This document shows, piece after piece, positions 8,497-17,513 of a DNA stretch of 64,000 bases (positions are counted from its first letter, which is position 1; every line of letters starts with the position of its first letter). Source of the DNA: Pollutibacter soli. Lineage in GTDB: Bacteria; Bacteroidota; Bacteroidia; Chitinophagales; Chitinophagaceae. The translations under genes were made by a program, and so were the position numbers. The stretch is from assembly GCA_029269725.1 (NCBI GenBank), contig JARJHS010000004.1, forward strand, positions 537,163 to 601,162. The letters run 5' to 3'. Below the pieces are notes generated by a model. That model was not told the DNA's origin and made no database searches. It saw only the letters and a list, made by a program, of their open reading frames with translations.

Positions 8497-8864
8497 ATTA
8501 AAAATGAAAGGCTTTGTTTCATCGGCTTATACTTGCTGTCAATAAACCGCTTGAAGCGAGGCTACTGTTTTTTGTTGGTGTAAAAATTGAGCGTCCATTT
8601 AACTGTGAGATAAATCGTTTAGTTGCCGGGTAGTTCCGTTCCGGACAACGATCAAAATGTGTACAAAGATTAAACGCTACTTTAGGGTGAAATTCCAGTC
8701 GTTTGGAACGCAGATTTCCTGGTAGTTTCTGTATTTCTTTTTGATAACTGAAGCGGGCAACCGAAATTGAATACGTCCCTGGTAACTATCAGATAGAAAC
8801 TAGTTTCCGTTTCCATTTGAAAAATGTATACGGGTTCCGATTTTTAAAAAACTAAAATTTTGGT
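8497..8864. other. Gene-free divergent intergenic region
   Basis: About 370 bases between the divergent FkbM and AI-2E-type genes. No open frame of note, no hairpin and no clear repeat. TAAAATTTTG just before 8865 resembles a -7 element with two extra bases. Confidence 0.5.
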
Positions 8865-9959
8865 ATGAGCACTATTGTACAGAGGTCAACCCGCGGTATA
8901 ATCGAAACCGTTTTAGCCTTGTTGTTTTTATTGATTCTCTTGTGGGATCTGTACCTGGTGTTAAGTGTATTTTTTGGTGTATTTACTTATGCGATTATTT
9001 TTTCGGTGTCTTTTGCTGCGCCATTCGAACGGCTGGTTGTTTTTTTTAAGAACAGGCGGAAACTGGCTGCCATTATTTACGGACTGATTTTACTCCTGAT
9101 CATCGCTCTTCCATTTGTCTATATTATCACAGCATTGAGTACGCATGCCAGTGGTGTTGCCACCTGGATTGCAGAAGTGAAAGAAAAAGGGGTTCCACCA
9201 TTACCGGATTGGATTTCGACACTACCCATAGTCGGTGAAAAGCTCAGTACATTCTGGCAGGCAATGCGCGCCAATCCATCCAATACACTGACGACATATG
9301 AGCCACAGATCAGCGCCGCTGTTGTGAGCCTGGTGTCAGGTGGGGCCGGAATTTTTGGTGCAACACTTGAGTTTGTTATTGGGATTATCGTTTCTGCGAT
9401 GCTGCTCGCCGGTAAGAACAGCCTTCTTCCACCTTTGTACAGGACGATGAAAAGTCTGGCAGGGATCAATGAAGGTCCGGAACTGATCAATGCTACCGGA
9501 CGGGCGGTAAAAGGTGTAGCCGTGGGCGTTATGGGCAGTGCATTTATCGCCGCTTTCTTTGCCTGGATCGGCTTTGCAATCGCCGGCATTCCGTTTGCGA
9601 TTGGTCTCGCTGCCATTACATTTTTCCTTGTAGTGATACAAGTAGGCCCGCTCCTGGTGTGGGTACCTGTTGCCATATGGCTGGCTACTCACGGGCAAAC
9701 GGGTTGGGCCATTTTTATTACGGTGTATGGATTGGTTGTATTGACTGCAATTGATAATATTCTGAAGCCGATTCTTATAGCAAAAAGCGGTAAACTGCCC
9801 GTACTGATCCTGTTTCTTGGGGTAATCGGGGGTCTTGTAGCCTGGGGATTTACAGGCATGTTTAAAGGAGCCATAATACTAGCGGTATTTTATACTATCT
9901 TCTGGTCATGGCACGATAAACAAAAGGATGACTTACCGCCCGATCCCGCAATCTCCTGA
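8865..9959 (+). CDS. AI-2E family transporter / PerM-type permease
   Basis: 364 residues with about seven or eight membrane segments. An N-terminal hydrophobic pair is followed by a soluble region (residues about 95-155, WIAEVKEKGVPPLPDWISTLP), then a run of helices with GVAVGVMGSAFIAAFFAWIGFAIAGIPFAIGLAAITFF and the closing DNILKPILI motif that marks the AI-2E exporter (TqsA/YdiK/PerM) family. Despite the name, substrates are mostly unknown; some members act in Na+/H+ antiport. It is single-gene, with no quorum-sensing neighbour, so signal export should not be assumed. Confidence 0.9.
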   Translation: MSTIVQRSTRGIIETVLALLFLLILLWDLYLVLSVFFGVFTYAIIFSVSFAAPFERLVVFFKNRRKLAAIIYGLILLLIIALPFVYIITALSTHASGVATWIAEVKEKGVPPLPDWISTLPIVGEKLSTFWQAMRANPSNTLTTYEPQISAAVVSLVSGGAGIFGATLEFVIGIIVSAMLLAGKNSLLPPLYRTMKSLAGINEGPELINATGRAVKGVAVGVMGSAFIAAFFAWIGFAIAGIPFAIGLAAITFFLVVIQVGPLLVWVPVAIWLATHGQTGWAIFITVYGLVVLTAIDNILKPILIAKSGKLPVLILFLGVIGGLVAWGFTGMFKGAIILAVFYTIFWSWHDKQKDDLPPDPAIS

Positions 9960-10185
9960 CTCATATTTTGTACTATAACAGGCGAATATTGAAGAGATCA
10001 CAAGGTCTGAAACTGATAATTCAATCAATTCTATCGACCTCAATTGCGGCGAATGTTATAATCCGTCCGGTGCGCTGGTTGTAAAAGTTCTACAGTTAAC
10101 AGTAAGCTTGTAATGTTTAATTTATTTTGGATAATTTTCCGACCTAAATTCTACCAACTGATAAACCGCCTGTAAATTTTTTTAT

Positions 10186-10656
10186 ATGTTGAGAAATCTG
10201 TTGAAGATCAGATACGTGTATGTCATAGGTGTGTTCTTCACCCTGATCAATTCCATCGTTTTTATGATTCTTGGGGTAACTCACAGCGTGAAGGGATACA
10301 TCGGTTTTATCAAACAGATGAACGGGCATACAGAAGGTCGTCCCGGACTGGAGCTTTTGCACGGATTGGACATGTTCCTTGTGTCATTGGTTTTCCTCGT
10401 ATTCGGTCTTGGAATCCTGAAGATATTTACCCACTATCACCAGGAAAATGATGAATTGCCGAATTGGTTGAAGATTGATAATTTCAGTGAACTTAAAATC
10501 CTGCTTTGGGAAACCATCCTGATCACGCTGGTTGTACTAAGCGTCGCGAAGGTAGTTGCGCATGAAGCAGAACCCAACTGGACATTGCTGATTTATCCTG
10601 CAATCATCTTCATACTGACCGCATCACTTTTTCTCGTCAGGTCTCAAAAACATTGA
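10186..10656 (+). CDS. YqhA family (UPF0114) membrane protein
   Basis: 156 residues with four hydrophobic segments (VYVIGVFFTLINSIVFMIL; LDMFLVSLVFLVFGLGI; WETILITLVVLSVAKVV; LIYPAIIFILTASLFLV). The ELLHGLDMFLVSLV and LPNWLKIDNFSELK..LWETI text matches the UPF0114 pattern. The E. coli homologue YqhA is of similar length (164). The family has no known function. It starts at an ATG after an AT-rich leader, has about 225 bases of unremarkable DNA on each side and seems to be a single-gene unit. Confidence 0.85.
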   Translation: MLRNLLKIRYVYVIGVFFTLINSIVFMILGVTHSVKGYIGFIKQMNGHTEGRPGLELLHGLDMFLVSLVFLVFGLGILKIFTHYHQENDELPNWLKIDNFSELKILLWETILITLVVLSVAKVVAHEAEPNWTLLIYPAIIFILTASLFLVRSQKH

Positions 10657-10887
10657 TAAAACGGGTTATTTATTATTCCCGGATCACATTTTTTTATGAT
10701 ACAAAATTTGAATTAAGTTTGAGCCGGGTTTAACCGTTCCCGAAAGTTATCCGCCCTTTGATACCGGCTCTGTAGTGGCAAATCCATCCCCTTGATTTAG
10801 TTTCCTGTACCAGAAATGAAAAATGGTTCATGAGAGGCAACAGGAATAAATAAGGTACATAAAAGAAGTACCTTAAAATACAGGCTA

Positions 10888-11643
10888 ATGTTGAAGAAAC
10901 CTTTGTCAAAATTCCTTGCGTTCATTATCATTTTGTGTTTATCCAGTACCGGATTGAAAGCCCAGGTGATATTAAGTTTGATTTTTGGAGATAAGCTGAA
11001 CTCTAACGAGTTGTTATTCGGCATCCACGTGAATGGTTCTTTGAATTACTTCTCAAATTCTGAAGGCAGGAAGCCGCTTCCCAGTTTAAACGCCGGACTT
11101 TTCTTCACTTACCGGTTCAATGATCATCTCCACGCAAACATTGAAATGCTTGCCAAATACACCAGAGGCGCAAAGGAGCTACCGGTGTACAGTTTGAATG
11201 ATCCTGCTATAGATTCACAGTTTACCGGCGGATCCGTGACGCGGAAGAATCAATATCTGAGTCTACCCCTGAGCGTTAGGTGGCTGACCACCGGCGGATT
11301 CTTTTTTGAAATCGGTCCGCAGATATCATTACGTACAGGCGCTGAGGATATCTTCATAAAAGATATTGAGGAAGGCGAATTAGACCTGAAAGTAGAAAAC
11401 AAGGATGTGATGAACCGCTGGGATTTTGGGTGGATGGCAGGTATGGGATATATGTTCGGCAAAACCAAACTGCTCGCCATTGGTCTGCGGTATAACGGTG
11501 GATTCAGTGATGTTTCTAAAATTGATGAAGGCAACCAAACCAATCAGCAATGGGGTATATATTGTAACATTCCCATTGGTCGTGGTAAAATGAAGAAAAA
11601 GCAGGAAGCAAAGGCAAAAGCCGCAGCCGAAAAAAATCAGTAA
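10888..11643 (+). CDS. Outer-membrane beta-barrel (PorT-like) protein
   Basis: 251 residues. After a signal peptide (FLAFIIILCLSSTGLKAQ) come alternating beta strands typical of the PorT/OmpA-like barrel of Bacteroidota: NELLFGIHVNGSLNYF, LNAGLFFTYRFNDHLHANIEMLAKY, YLSLPLSVRWLTTGGFFFEIGPQISL, MAGMGYMFGKTKLLAIGLRYNGGF and a final WGIYCNIPIG. About eight strands fit an eight-stranded barrel in the outer membrane. The last 20 residues are Lys/Ala-rich (KKKQEAKAKAAAEKNQ), an unusual soluble tail after the last strand that probably faces the periplasm. Role unknown; possibly cotranscribed with the DUF4136 lipoprotein 93 bases downstream. Confidence 0.82.
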   Translation: MLKKPLSKFLAFIIILCLSSTGLKAQVILSLIFGDKLNSNELLFGIHVNGSLNYFSNSEGRKPLPSLNAGLFFTYRFNDHLHANIEMLAKYTRGAKELPVYSLNDPAIDSQFTGGSVTRKNQYLSLPLSVRWLTTGGFFFEIGPQISLRTGAEDIFIKDIEEGELDLKVENKDVMNRWDFGWMAGMGYMFGKTKLLAIGLRYNGGFSDVSKIDEGNQTNQQWGIYCNIPIGRGKMKKKQEAKAKAAAEKNQ

Positions 11644-11736
11644 ATCTTTAGATCTCCAATTCCATTTATTAAAAACCGCTCTGATACAGACGCTAAAACC
11701 AGAATCAATTTTTTAAACATTCAAAAACTGTTACGT

Positions 11737-12300
11737 ATGAGATCAATTACCAGGGTGTCAGGCATTTTTATGATGATCTTTTTCATTGCGTCCTGTGCGC
11801 CCACCGTCAAAGTTTCCAGTGATTATGACAGGGCGGCTACATTTACAGGTTATAAGACTTTTTCTTTGTATGATGTTAAAACAAAAGGGAGCGTCAGTCC
11901 ACTGAATGCTGAACGTATTACAAATGCCATCAAAGCGAATATGATCGCAAAAGGGTTTACAGAAACCGCAACCGATCCGGATATCATGATCAACGCAATG
12001 ACGTTTGTTAAGGACAAGCAATCTGTTACTGCAAATACAAATTACTATGGTTATGGTGGAATGTACCGTCCATATGGTTATTGGGGTGGCGGCATGGCTT
12101 CCGGAACAACAACCTACAATACTTACGATTATAAAGATGGTTCGTTGATCATCGATATCGTAGACGCCAAAACACAGAAAGTGGTATGGCAGGGTACAGG
12201 AAATGCTGAAATTGATTCAGCTCCGAAAAATCCGGATGAATTTATTTCAGGAGCGGTCAAAAAAATTCTGGATCAATTCCCTCCAGGAGCTAAAAAGTAA
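11737..12300 (+). CDS. DUF4136 lipoprotein
   Basis: 187 residues with a lipoprotein signal (GIFMMIFFIASC, lipid-anchored Cys about residue 20). The mature part has the DUF4136 layout: VKVSSDYDRAATFTGYKTFSL, AERITNAIKANMIAKGFTET, DIMINAMTFVKDKQ, a Gly/Tyr-rich insertion (YYGYGGMYRPYGYWGGG), GSLIIDIVDAKTQKVVWQG and a final helix EFISGAVKKILDQFPP. The family is found on Gram-negative envelopes and has no assigned activity. Followed directly by a structured element at 12331-12407 that probably ends its transcript. Confidence 0.88.
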   Translation: MRSITRVSGIFMMIFFIASCAPTVKVSSDYDRAATFTGYKTFSLYDVKTKGSVSPLNAERITNAIKANMIAKGFTETATDPDIMINAMTFVKDKQSVTANTNYYGYGGMYRPYGYWGGGMASGTTTYNTYDYKDGSLIIDIVDAKTQKVVWQGTGNAEIDSAPKNPDEFISGAVKKILDQFPPGAKK

Positions 12301-12330
12301 TTTACTTATAACCGTCCGGCAACTTTTGCA

Positions 12331-12407
12331 GAAAGAGGCAGCAGGGCATTCGGATAATCATCACCGGAAACACTTCCGGAGCTGAATCCGGACTGCAGGC
12401 CTCTTTC
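12331..12407 (+). terminator. Large hairpin, probable terminator of the DUF4136 gene
   Basis: GAAAGAGGC (12331-12339) pairs with GCCTCTTTC (12399-12407). The enclosed 59 bases hold a second stem (CCGGAAA..TTCCGG, 12364-12378). A short T-rich stretch follows. The loop is larger than in a normal terminator, so another RNA role is possible. Confidence 0.55.
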
Positions 12408-12537
12408 TCATTTTGACGTGGGTATGGTTTTTATTTTTGGGAATTCTTATCTGTAAAACACTCTCATTGAAACTCCTTTCCGCCTGTGTAAACGTTACTG
12501 ACGTCTACAATTTTCCTGATTTTCAAAACAAGTCAAT

Positions 12538-13125
12538 ATGAGAAAATTCTCTTTAAATCAGACGCTCGTGAATGGTTTTACACTTGCAGTTCCATTGATA
12601 GTGATCCTTTACATACTTGCTAAAGTTGTCATCACTCTTCAGAAAGTAATCGGTCCGCTCGCTGAAAGATTACATATCAACCGCATCTTCGGAGAAGTTA
12701 CCCTGACCATACTCGCCTGTATTATCCTTTTGATCTTTATATTCTTTCTGGGCGTATTGATGTACATTCCGGTAATATCTAAACTCAAAGATGTATTTGA
12801 GGATTGGATGCTTCGTTTGATCCCATCTCTTAACCAGTTGAAACTGCTGATGAAGGAAAAATTTGAGAGGGATAGTGAAAAAGCGACATGGAGGTCCGTG
12901 CTGGTATTGCGGGATAATGAATATGCACCTGCATATGTAACCGAAGAAAATGATCAATGGGTGTCAATCGCATTTATCAAGGCACCGCATGGGTCCGCAG
13001 AGGACATGATTGTTGTGCGTAAAACAGACATTGAATATAAGGAAGTGCCGATGTCGACAATGATCAGGGTCGGCCGGCTATATGGAAAAGGACTGATCAG
13101 ACTTGTTGAGAATCTCAAAACCTGA
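12538..13125 (+). CDS. DUF502 family membrane protein
   Basis: 195 residues with two strong membrane segments (FTLAVPLIVILYILAKVVITL and VTLTILACIILLIFIFFLGVL) followed by a cytoplasmic domain containing LIPSLNQLKLLMKEKFE, TWRSVLVLRDNEYAPAYVTEE and VPMSTMIRVGRLYGKG. This two-helix plus beta-rich tail layout is the DUF502 family, conserved but without known function in bacteria; a plant homologue (LAZY1-unrelated COV1) is a Golgi membrane protein. Short gaps suggest possible cotranscription with the amidohydrolase 53 bases downstream, although the roles look unrelated. Confidence 0.85.
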   Translation: MRKFSLNQTLVNGFTLAVPLIVILYILAKVVITLQKVIGPLAERLHINRIFGEVTLTILACIILLIFIFFLGVLMYIPVISKLKDVFEDWMLRLIPSLNQLKLLMKEKFERDSEKATWRSVLVLRDNEYAPAYVTEENDQWVSIAFIKAPHGSAEDMIVVRKTDIEYKEVPMSTMIRVGRLYGKGLIRLVENLKT

Positions 13126-13178
13126 AATTTCCTTTTTTAACTTACGCGGATTTTTATAGTTCATTTTATACCTGGCAT

Positions 13179-14462
13179 ATGACTTCACGAATTTTTGCAC
13201 TCGTTAGTTTGATTTGTTTGTTCGGTTGTAAAAGCAAAGAAAAACCCTCAAAAAATCCTGTGATCGTATTCACAGGTGCGACAATTATTGACGGGAGCGG
13301 GGGAGAACCTGTTAAAGACGCTGTGATGGTCGTAAGCGGCGGAATGGTATTGGCTGTTGGAAGTAAAGATGATGTTGAAATTCCTGAAAATGCTGAACAA
13401 ATAAATCTGAGTGGTAAAACTATTATCCCTGGAATTATTAACGGCCACGGTCATGTTGGCGATGTTAAAGGAATTGAAGGCGGTCATTATTCTGCAGAAA
13501 ATGTTGTTGACAATCTTTCGATATATGCACGTTATGGAATAACTACGGTAGTAAGTCTGGGTAATGATAAGAAAGAAGCTGAAGCCTTTCGGAGTATAAA
13601 AGATTCATTGCCAGCCGACAGGTCAAGGCTGTTCGTTGCTGGTGCAATTATCAATGGCAAAACTGTGCAGGAAGCATTTGCGGTGATTGATAGCAATGCA
13701 AAAATGGGAGTAGATATCATAAAGATCAGAATCGACGATCAACTGGGTACAGGGACAAAAATGCCGGAAGAAATTTACAGGGATGTCATTACCAGGTCAC
13801 ACGAACTGGGTTATAAGGTGGCATCGCATATGTATTATCTCGAAGATGCAAAAAAACTTACAGAAGCCGGAACCGATCTGCTGGCTCACAGTGTGCGTGA
13901 TCTACCTGTAGATTCTCTGCTGATAAAAGAAGTAAAAGAAAGAGGAGTAGGGTACTGTCCGACGCTGACAAGGGAGATTTCCACTTTTATTTATGAAGAC
14001 ACACCATCATTTTTTTCTGATCCATTTTTTAGAATGGAATACGATAGTGCAATCATTAAACCTTTACTCGATCCTGCCAAACAGGATGCGATGAAAAAAA
14101 ATGTTGCCGGGCAAACCTATAAGAAACAATTGCCTGTCGCCATGGCTAATCTGAAAACCATGCAGGATAACAATATCGCCATTGTATTTGGCACGGACAG
14201 CGGAGTGCCCACACGTTTTATCGGTTATTTCGAACATGTGGAAATGGATATGATGCAACAGGCGGGATTGACACCGATGCAGATCATCGTTTCGGCTACA
14301 AAAAATGCAGCTGAGAAACTGGGTTTGAAAAACCTCGGTACTTTATCGGCGGGACACTGGGCAGATTTTTTAATTCTTAATGCCGATCCGCTTACGGATA
14401 TTAAAAATGTAAAGCAGATAGATGCGGTTTATATTGGCGGTAAAAAAGTAAACAGAAAATAA
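13179..14462 (+). CDS. Amidohydrolase family lipoprotein (metal-dependent hydrolase)
   Basis: 427 residues with a short lipoprotein signal (LVSLICLFGC) followed by the full amidohydrolase fold: beta-sandwich start VIVFTGATIIDGSGGEPV, GKTIIPGIINGHGHVGD carrying the HxH metal site, DIIKIRIDDQLGT in the carboxylated-Lys position, VASHMYY and LLAHSVRD (metal His residues), VFGTDSGVP with the catalytic Asp, and the C-terminal SAGHWADFLILNADPL. It would act in the periplasm on an unknown amide, peptide or cyclic substrate. Close in type to the partial gene at 3-530, which however shows a different Asp context. The ATG at 13179 fits the lipoprotein signal. Confidence 0.9.
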   Translation: MTSRIFALVSLICLFGCKSKEKPSKNPVIVFTGATIIDGSGGEPVKDAVMVVSGGMVLAVGSKDDVEIPENAEQINLSGKTIIPGIINGHGHVGDVKGIEGGHYSAENVVDNLSIYARYGITTVVSLGNDKKEAEAFRSIKDSLPADRSRLFVAGAIINGKTVQEAFAVIDSNAKMGVDIIKIRIDDQLGTGTKMPEEIYRDVITRSHELGYKVASHMYYLEDAKKLTEAGTDLLAHSVRDLPVDSLLIKEVKERGVGYCPTLTREISTFIYEDTPSFFSDPFFRMEYDSAIIKPLLDPAKQDAMKKNVAGQTYKKQLPVAMANLKTMQDNNIAIVFGTDSGVPTRFIGYFEHVEMDMMQQAGLTPMQIIVSATKNAAEKLGLKNLGTLSAGHWADFLILNADPLTDIKNVKQIDAVYIGGKKVNRK

Positions 14463-14478
14463 TTCCTGGCTCAGGGTT

Positions 14479-14680
14479 TTCCCGCAGATTTCCGCTGATT
14501 TAATACACGCAGATCGGCGCAGATATAACAACAGGGTTCTTCAATCCGCGTATCTGCGAAATTTTTTGAATGACTTTTAAATAACGACAGCAAATTATGT
14601 GGTTCAAAACCTGAACCTAATTCAACTAATCTTTGTATTTTCTTTGCGTGCTGTTTCTTTGGGCCCTTTGCGGTTTGACT
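14479..14680. repeat. Gene-free stretch with CGCAGAT and CTTTGCG words
   Basis: The 349-base gap between the amidohydrolase and the GH43 gene contains CGCAGAT at 14483, 14508 and 14518 and the inverted ATCTGCG at 14551, then CTTTGCGTG and CCTTTGCGG within 14640-14680. These are degenerate direct and inverted copies of short words. No gene is supported. Confidence 0.55.
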
Positions 14681-14811
14681 TAAGTGTGCCAATAGTGAAA
14701 CAACCAACATTGAATTTGTTATAGGAGTGTGCCAGAAGAATCCACACTTATTTTATTTGTTGTTTTATTAAGAGGTGATAAGTAATTTGCTCAATCAAGA
14801 CTTGTTGTGAT

Positions 14812-15792
14812 ATGAAAAAGATTTTCTGTATCCTTTCCTTGGTACTCTTAGTGTCGGAAGCATATGCGCAAAAAAAATCAACCGGAAAAACCTCAGGCAA
14901 TCCGATTTTTCCCGGTTGGTATGCCGACCCCGAAGCTGTTGTTTTTGGAAAACAATTCTGGATATATCCCACGTATTCCGCAAAATATGAGGAGCAGGTT
15001 TTCCTGGATGCTTTCTCTTCGCCTGACCTTGTACGTTGGAAAAGGCATTCACGTGTACTGGACTCGTCCAGTGTGAAATGGGCCAAAAAGGCCTTATGGG
15101 CACCTGCGATTGTTCTGAAAGACGGAAAGTATTTCTTATTCTTTGGAGCCAATGATATTCAAAGCGACCAGGAATATGGGGGGATCGGTGTTGCAGTGGC
15201 TGACAAACCCGAAGGTCCGTTCAAAGATTATCTTGGCAAACCACTGGTTGATAAATTTCATAATGGCGCTCAACCGATCGATCAATTCGTATTCAAAGAT
15301 GTCGATGGAAAATATTATCTCATTTACGGTGGTTGGAGACATTGCAATATCGCCAGGTTGAAAGATGATTTCACAGGTTTTATTCCTTTCGAAGACGGGA
15401 AAATATTCAGAGAAATAACACCGGAGAGTTATGTCGAAGGCCCGTTCATGTTCGTACACAACAAAAAATATTATTTCATGTGGAGCGAAGGTGGATGGAC
15501 AGGACCTGACTATTCTGTTGCATATGCGATTGGCGATTCTCCATTCGGACCTTTTAAAAGAATCGGAAAGATATTGCAGCAGGATTCCACAGTTGCCACC
15601 GGCGCGGGGCATCATTCCGTTATTCATTCTCCCAAATCAGATAAATGGTACATTGTCTACCATCGCCGACCACTGGGTGAAACAGATGGTAATCACAGGG
15701 CAACCTGCATTGAAAGAATGTATTTTGATCCGGAAGGGAAAATCCTGCCGGTGAAAATTACTTTCGCGGGAGTAACCGCAGATGAACATTAG
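14812..15792 (+). CDS. Glycoside hydrolase family 43 protein
   Basis: 326 residues with a signal peptide (IFCILSLVLLVSEAYAQ), so exported to the periplasm or surface. The five-bladed propeller catalytic domain of GH43 is visible: NPIFPGWYADPEAV (base Asp), SSDLV-type SSPDLVRWKRHSRVL, ALWAPAIVLKDGKYFLFF, HNGAQPIDQFVFKDVDGKYYLIYGG (pKa-modulating Asp), SYVEGPFMFVHNKKYYFMWSEGG (acid Glu) and GAGHHSVIHSPKSDKWYIVYH. No extra carbohydrate-binding domain. Family members release arabinose, xylose or galactose from hemicellulose; specificity cannot be read here. The GH127-type enzyme at 42152 would suit arabinose-containing glycans too. Confidence 0.93.
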   Translation: MKKIFCILSLVLLVSEAYAQKKSTGKTSGNPIFPGWYADPEAVVFGKQFWIYPTYSAKYEEQVFLDAFSSPDLVRWKRHSRVLDSSSVKWAKKALWAPAIVLKDGKYFLFFGANDIQSDQEYGGIGVAVADKPEGPFKDYLGKPLVDKFHNGAQPIDQFVFKDVDGKYYLIYGGWRHCNIARLKDDFTGFIPFEDGKIFREITPESYVEGPFMFVHNKKYYFMWSEGGWTGPDYSVAYAIGDSPFGPFKRIGKILQQDSTVATGAGHHSVIHSPKSDKWYIVYHRRPLGETDGNHRATCIERMYFDPEGKILPVKITFAGVTADEH

Positions 15793-15943
15793 GCAGCTGC
15801 TCACCTGTGCTACCTTATTTCTCACATCATTTTAATTCCGTTTTAATACGTTAATAGATGTGATCGCCCTTCATATTTAATTTTCAAAAATCAAATCCGT
15901 CGTGTGATTGTGCTCGTAAGTAAAGTTTATAAAACTCTACTTT

Positions 15944-17446
15944 ATGAGATATACATCAACACGAATGCTATTGTTTTGCTCAACTATCTGGCTCATCATC
16001 GCAGTTGCCTGCAGGAAAGATGATTACAAGGACTGGGATAAACCAGAAGCCGTTTTTTATGGATTGACTGCTGATAATGAACTTGGCATGTACAATTCCG
16101 GGTCCAACGGTCTTCCACTATCGAAGGTGAATTTATCAGGTTTGGAATCCGGGGAGAAAATTATTGCCATTGACTTCCGTCCTGCTACAGGTCAATTATA
16201 TGGCCTGGGCAACAACAGCCGGTTGTACACCATCAATCCTGACAATGGAATGACGCGGCCTGTTGGCCTTTCTGCCTTTTCTCCGGCAATTAACGGCACT
16301 ATAGCCGGGTTTGATTTTAATCCTACTGTTGATCGGATCCGTTTGATAACCAACACGGGTCAGAATCTGCGGCTTCATCCGGAAACCGGAATGGTTGCCG
16401 CAACAGATGGCAGCCTGAATCCGGGATCTCCGATGGCTATCGGCGCCGCATACACGAATAATACAGCTGGAGCTGCGACAACAGAGCTGTTTGTCATCGA
16501 TGCAGCAACCGGCACACTATTTAAACAGGATCCGCCCAATGACGGGAAACTGAGAGAGATTGGTTCATTAAAAATCAATTTAAGTGGGGGCGGAGGTTTC
16601 GATATCACCCCGGATAATAAAATTGCATTGGCCTCGCTTGTAGTACGAGGTCGACCCTATCTGTACCAGGTCAATCTCGGTACTGGTAGAGCCACCGAAC
16701 TTACAAAGCTGAACAAAGAGCTGATCGGACTTGCTATTCCGACATCGCCTGTAGCGTACACAACGGACAATAGCAATAACCTCTGGATCTTCAATTTTGA
16801 GAAGCCCGTTAATCCTGTATCTAAAACAATACAGGGCCTGCAACCAGGAGAAATAATTCATGGGTTGGATATGCGCCCGGCTACTGGTCAGTTATACGCG
16901 CTCGGTAGCTCTTCAAGAATTTACACAATCAATATGGCAAACGGTGCTGCTACAGTGGTGGGTTCCCAGTTTGCAACTGCCTTGTCAGGTGATGTATTTG
17001 GTTTCGATTTTAATCCCGTTGCAGACAGAATCAGGATAGTTTCAAATAGCGGGCAAAATCTGCGTGTACATCCTGAAACTGGTGCAGTTGCATTTGTTGA
17101 TGGAATGTTGAAACCGGGAACACCAATGGTTACAGCCGCTGCCTACACCAACAATTTTGCAGGAACAACATCCACTGTTCTATTCGATGCAGACATAGCC
17201 ACTGATAAGTTGTATAAACAGGATCCACCAAACGATGGTATACTAACTGAGATAGGCAACCTGGGAATTAATATTGAAGGAAGCGGTGGTATGGATATTG
17301 GCGGTCGTTCAAATATGGCCTATGGTTTATTTAAAGTCAACGGAAACACAGGGATGTATAAAGTAAATGCAAACACGGGTGCTGCCTCAAAATTGGCTGA
17401 CTTTCCTGGTATTGGAAATACACTTGCCATTGGATTGGGCTTTTAA
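15944..17446 (+). CDS. DUF4394 lipoprotein with duplicated domain
   Basis: 500 residues. A lipoprotein signal (LIIAVACRKDDY) is followed by two clearly homologous halves of about 230 residues. Each half carries the DUF4394 landmarks: GEKIIAIDFRPATGQLYGLG / GEIIHGLDMRPATGQLYALG, IAGFDFNPTVDRIRLI / VFGFDFNPVADRIRIV, NTGQNLRLHPETG / NSGQNLRVHPETG, and FKQDPPNDGKL / YKQDPPNDGIL. The DFNP-x-x-DRIR motif is diagnostic. The repeats should form a beta-propeller-like extracellular protein; the family has no known activity. A strong hairpin terminator follows. The ATG at 15944 suits the lipoprotein signal. Confidence 0.9.
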   Translation: MRYTSTRMLLFCSTIWLIIAVACRKDDYKDWDKPEAVFYGLTADNELGMYNSGSNGLPLSKVNLSGLESGEKIIAIDFRPATGQLYGLGNNSRLYTINPDNGMTRPVGLSAFSPAINGTIAGFDFNPTVDRIRLITNTGQNLRLHPETGMVAATDGSLNPGSPMAIGAAYTNNTAGAATTELFVIDAATGTLFKQDPPNDGKLREIGSLKINLSGGGGFDITPDNKIALASLVVRGRPYLYQVNLGTGRATELTKLNKELIGLAIPTSPVAYTTDNSNNLWIFNFEKPVNPVSKTIQGLQPGEIIHGLDMRPATGQLYALGSSSRIYTINMANGAATVVGSQFATALSGDVFGFDFNPVADRIRIVSNSGQNLRVHPETGAVAFVDGMLKPGTPMVTAAAYTNNFAGTTSTVLFDADIATDKLYKQDPPNDGILTEIGNLGINIEGSGGMDIGGRSNMAYGLFKVNGNTGMYKVNANTGAASKLADFPGIGNTLAIGLGF

Positions 17447-17460
17447 AACATCAGCTTAAC

Positions 17461-17495
17461 AAACAGACCGTCCGATATTCCCGGATGGTCTGTTT
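17461..17495. terminator. Strong hairpin between convergent genes
   Basis: A perfect-looking 14-pair stem with one G-U pair, 17461-17474 with 17482-17495, loop ATATTCC. It lies between the DUF4394 gene (+) and the Crp gene (-) and probably stops both. The flanking T runs are short. Confidence 0.8.
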
Positions 17496-17513
17496 GCTAA
17501 AGCCTCATTGTTT

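Noticed and set aside
8865..9959. AI-2 quorum-sensing exporter
   Set aside because: Family name only; no luxS or other quorum gene is adjacent, so the role is left open.
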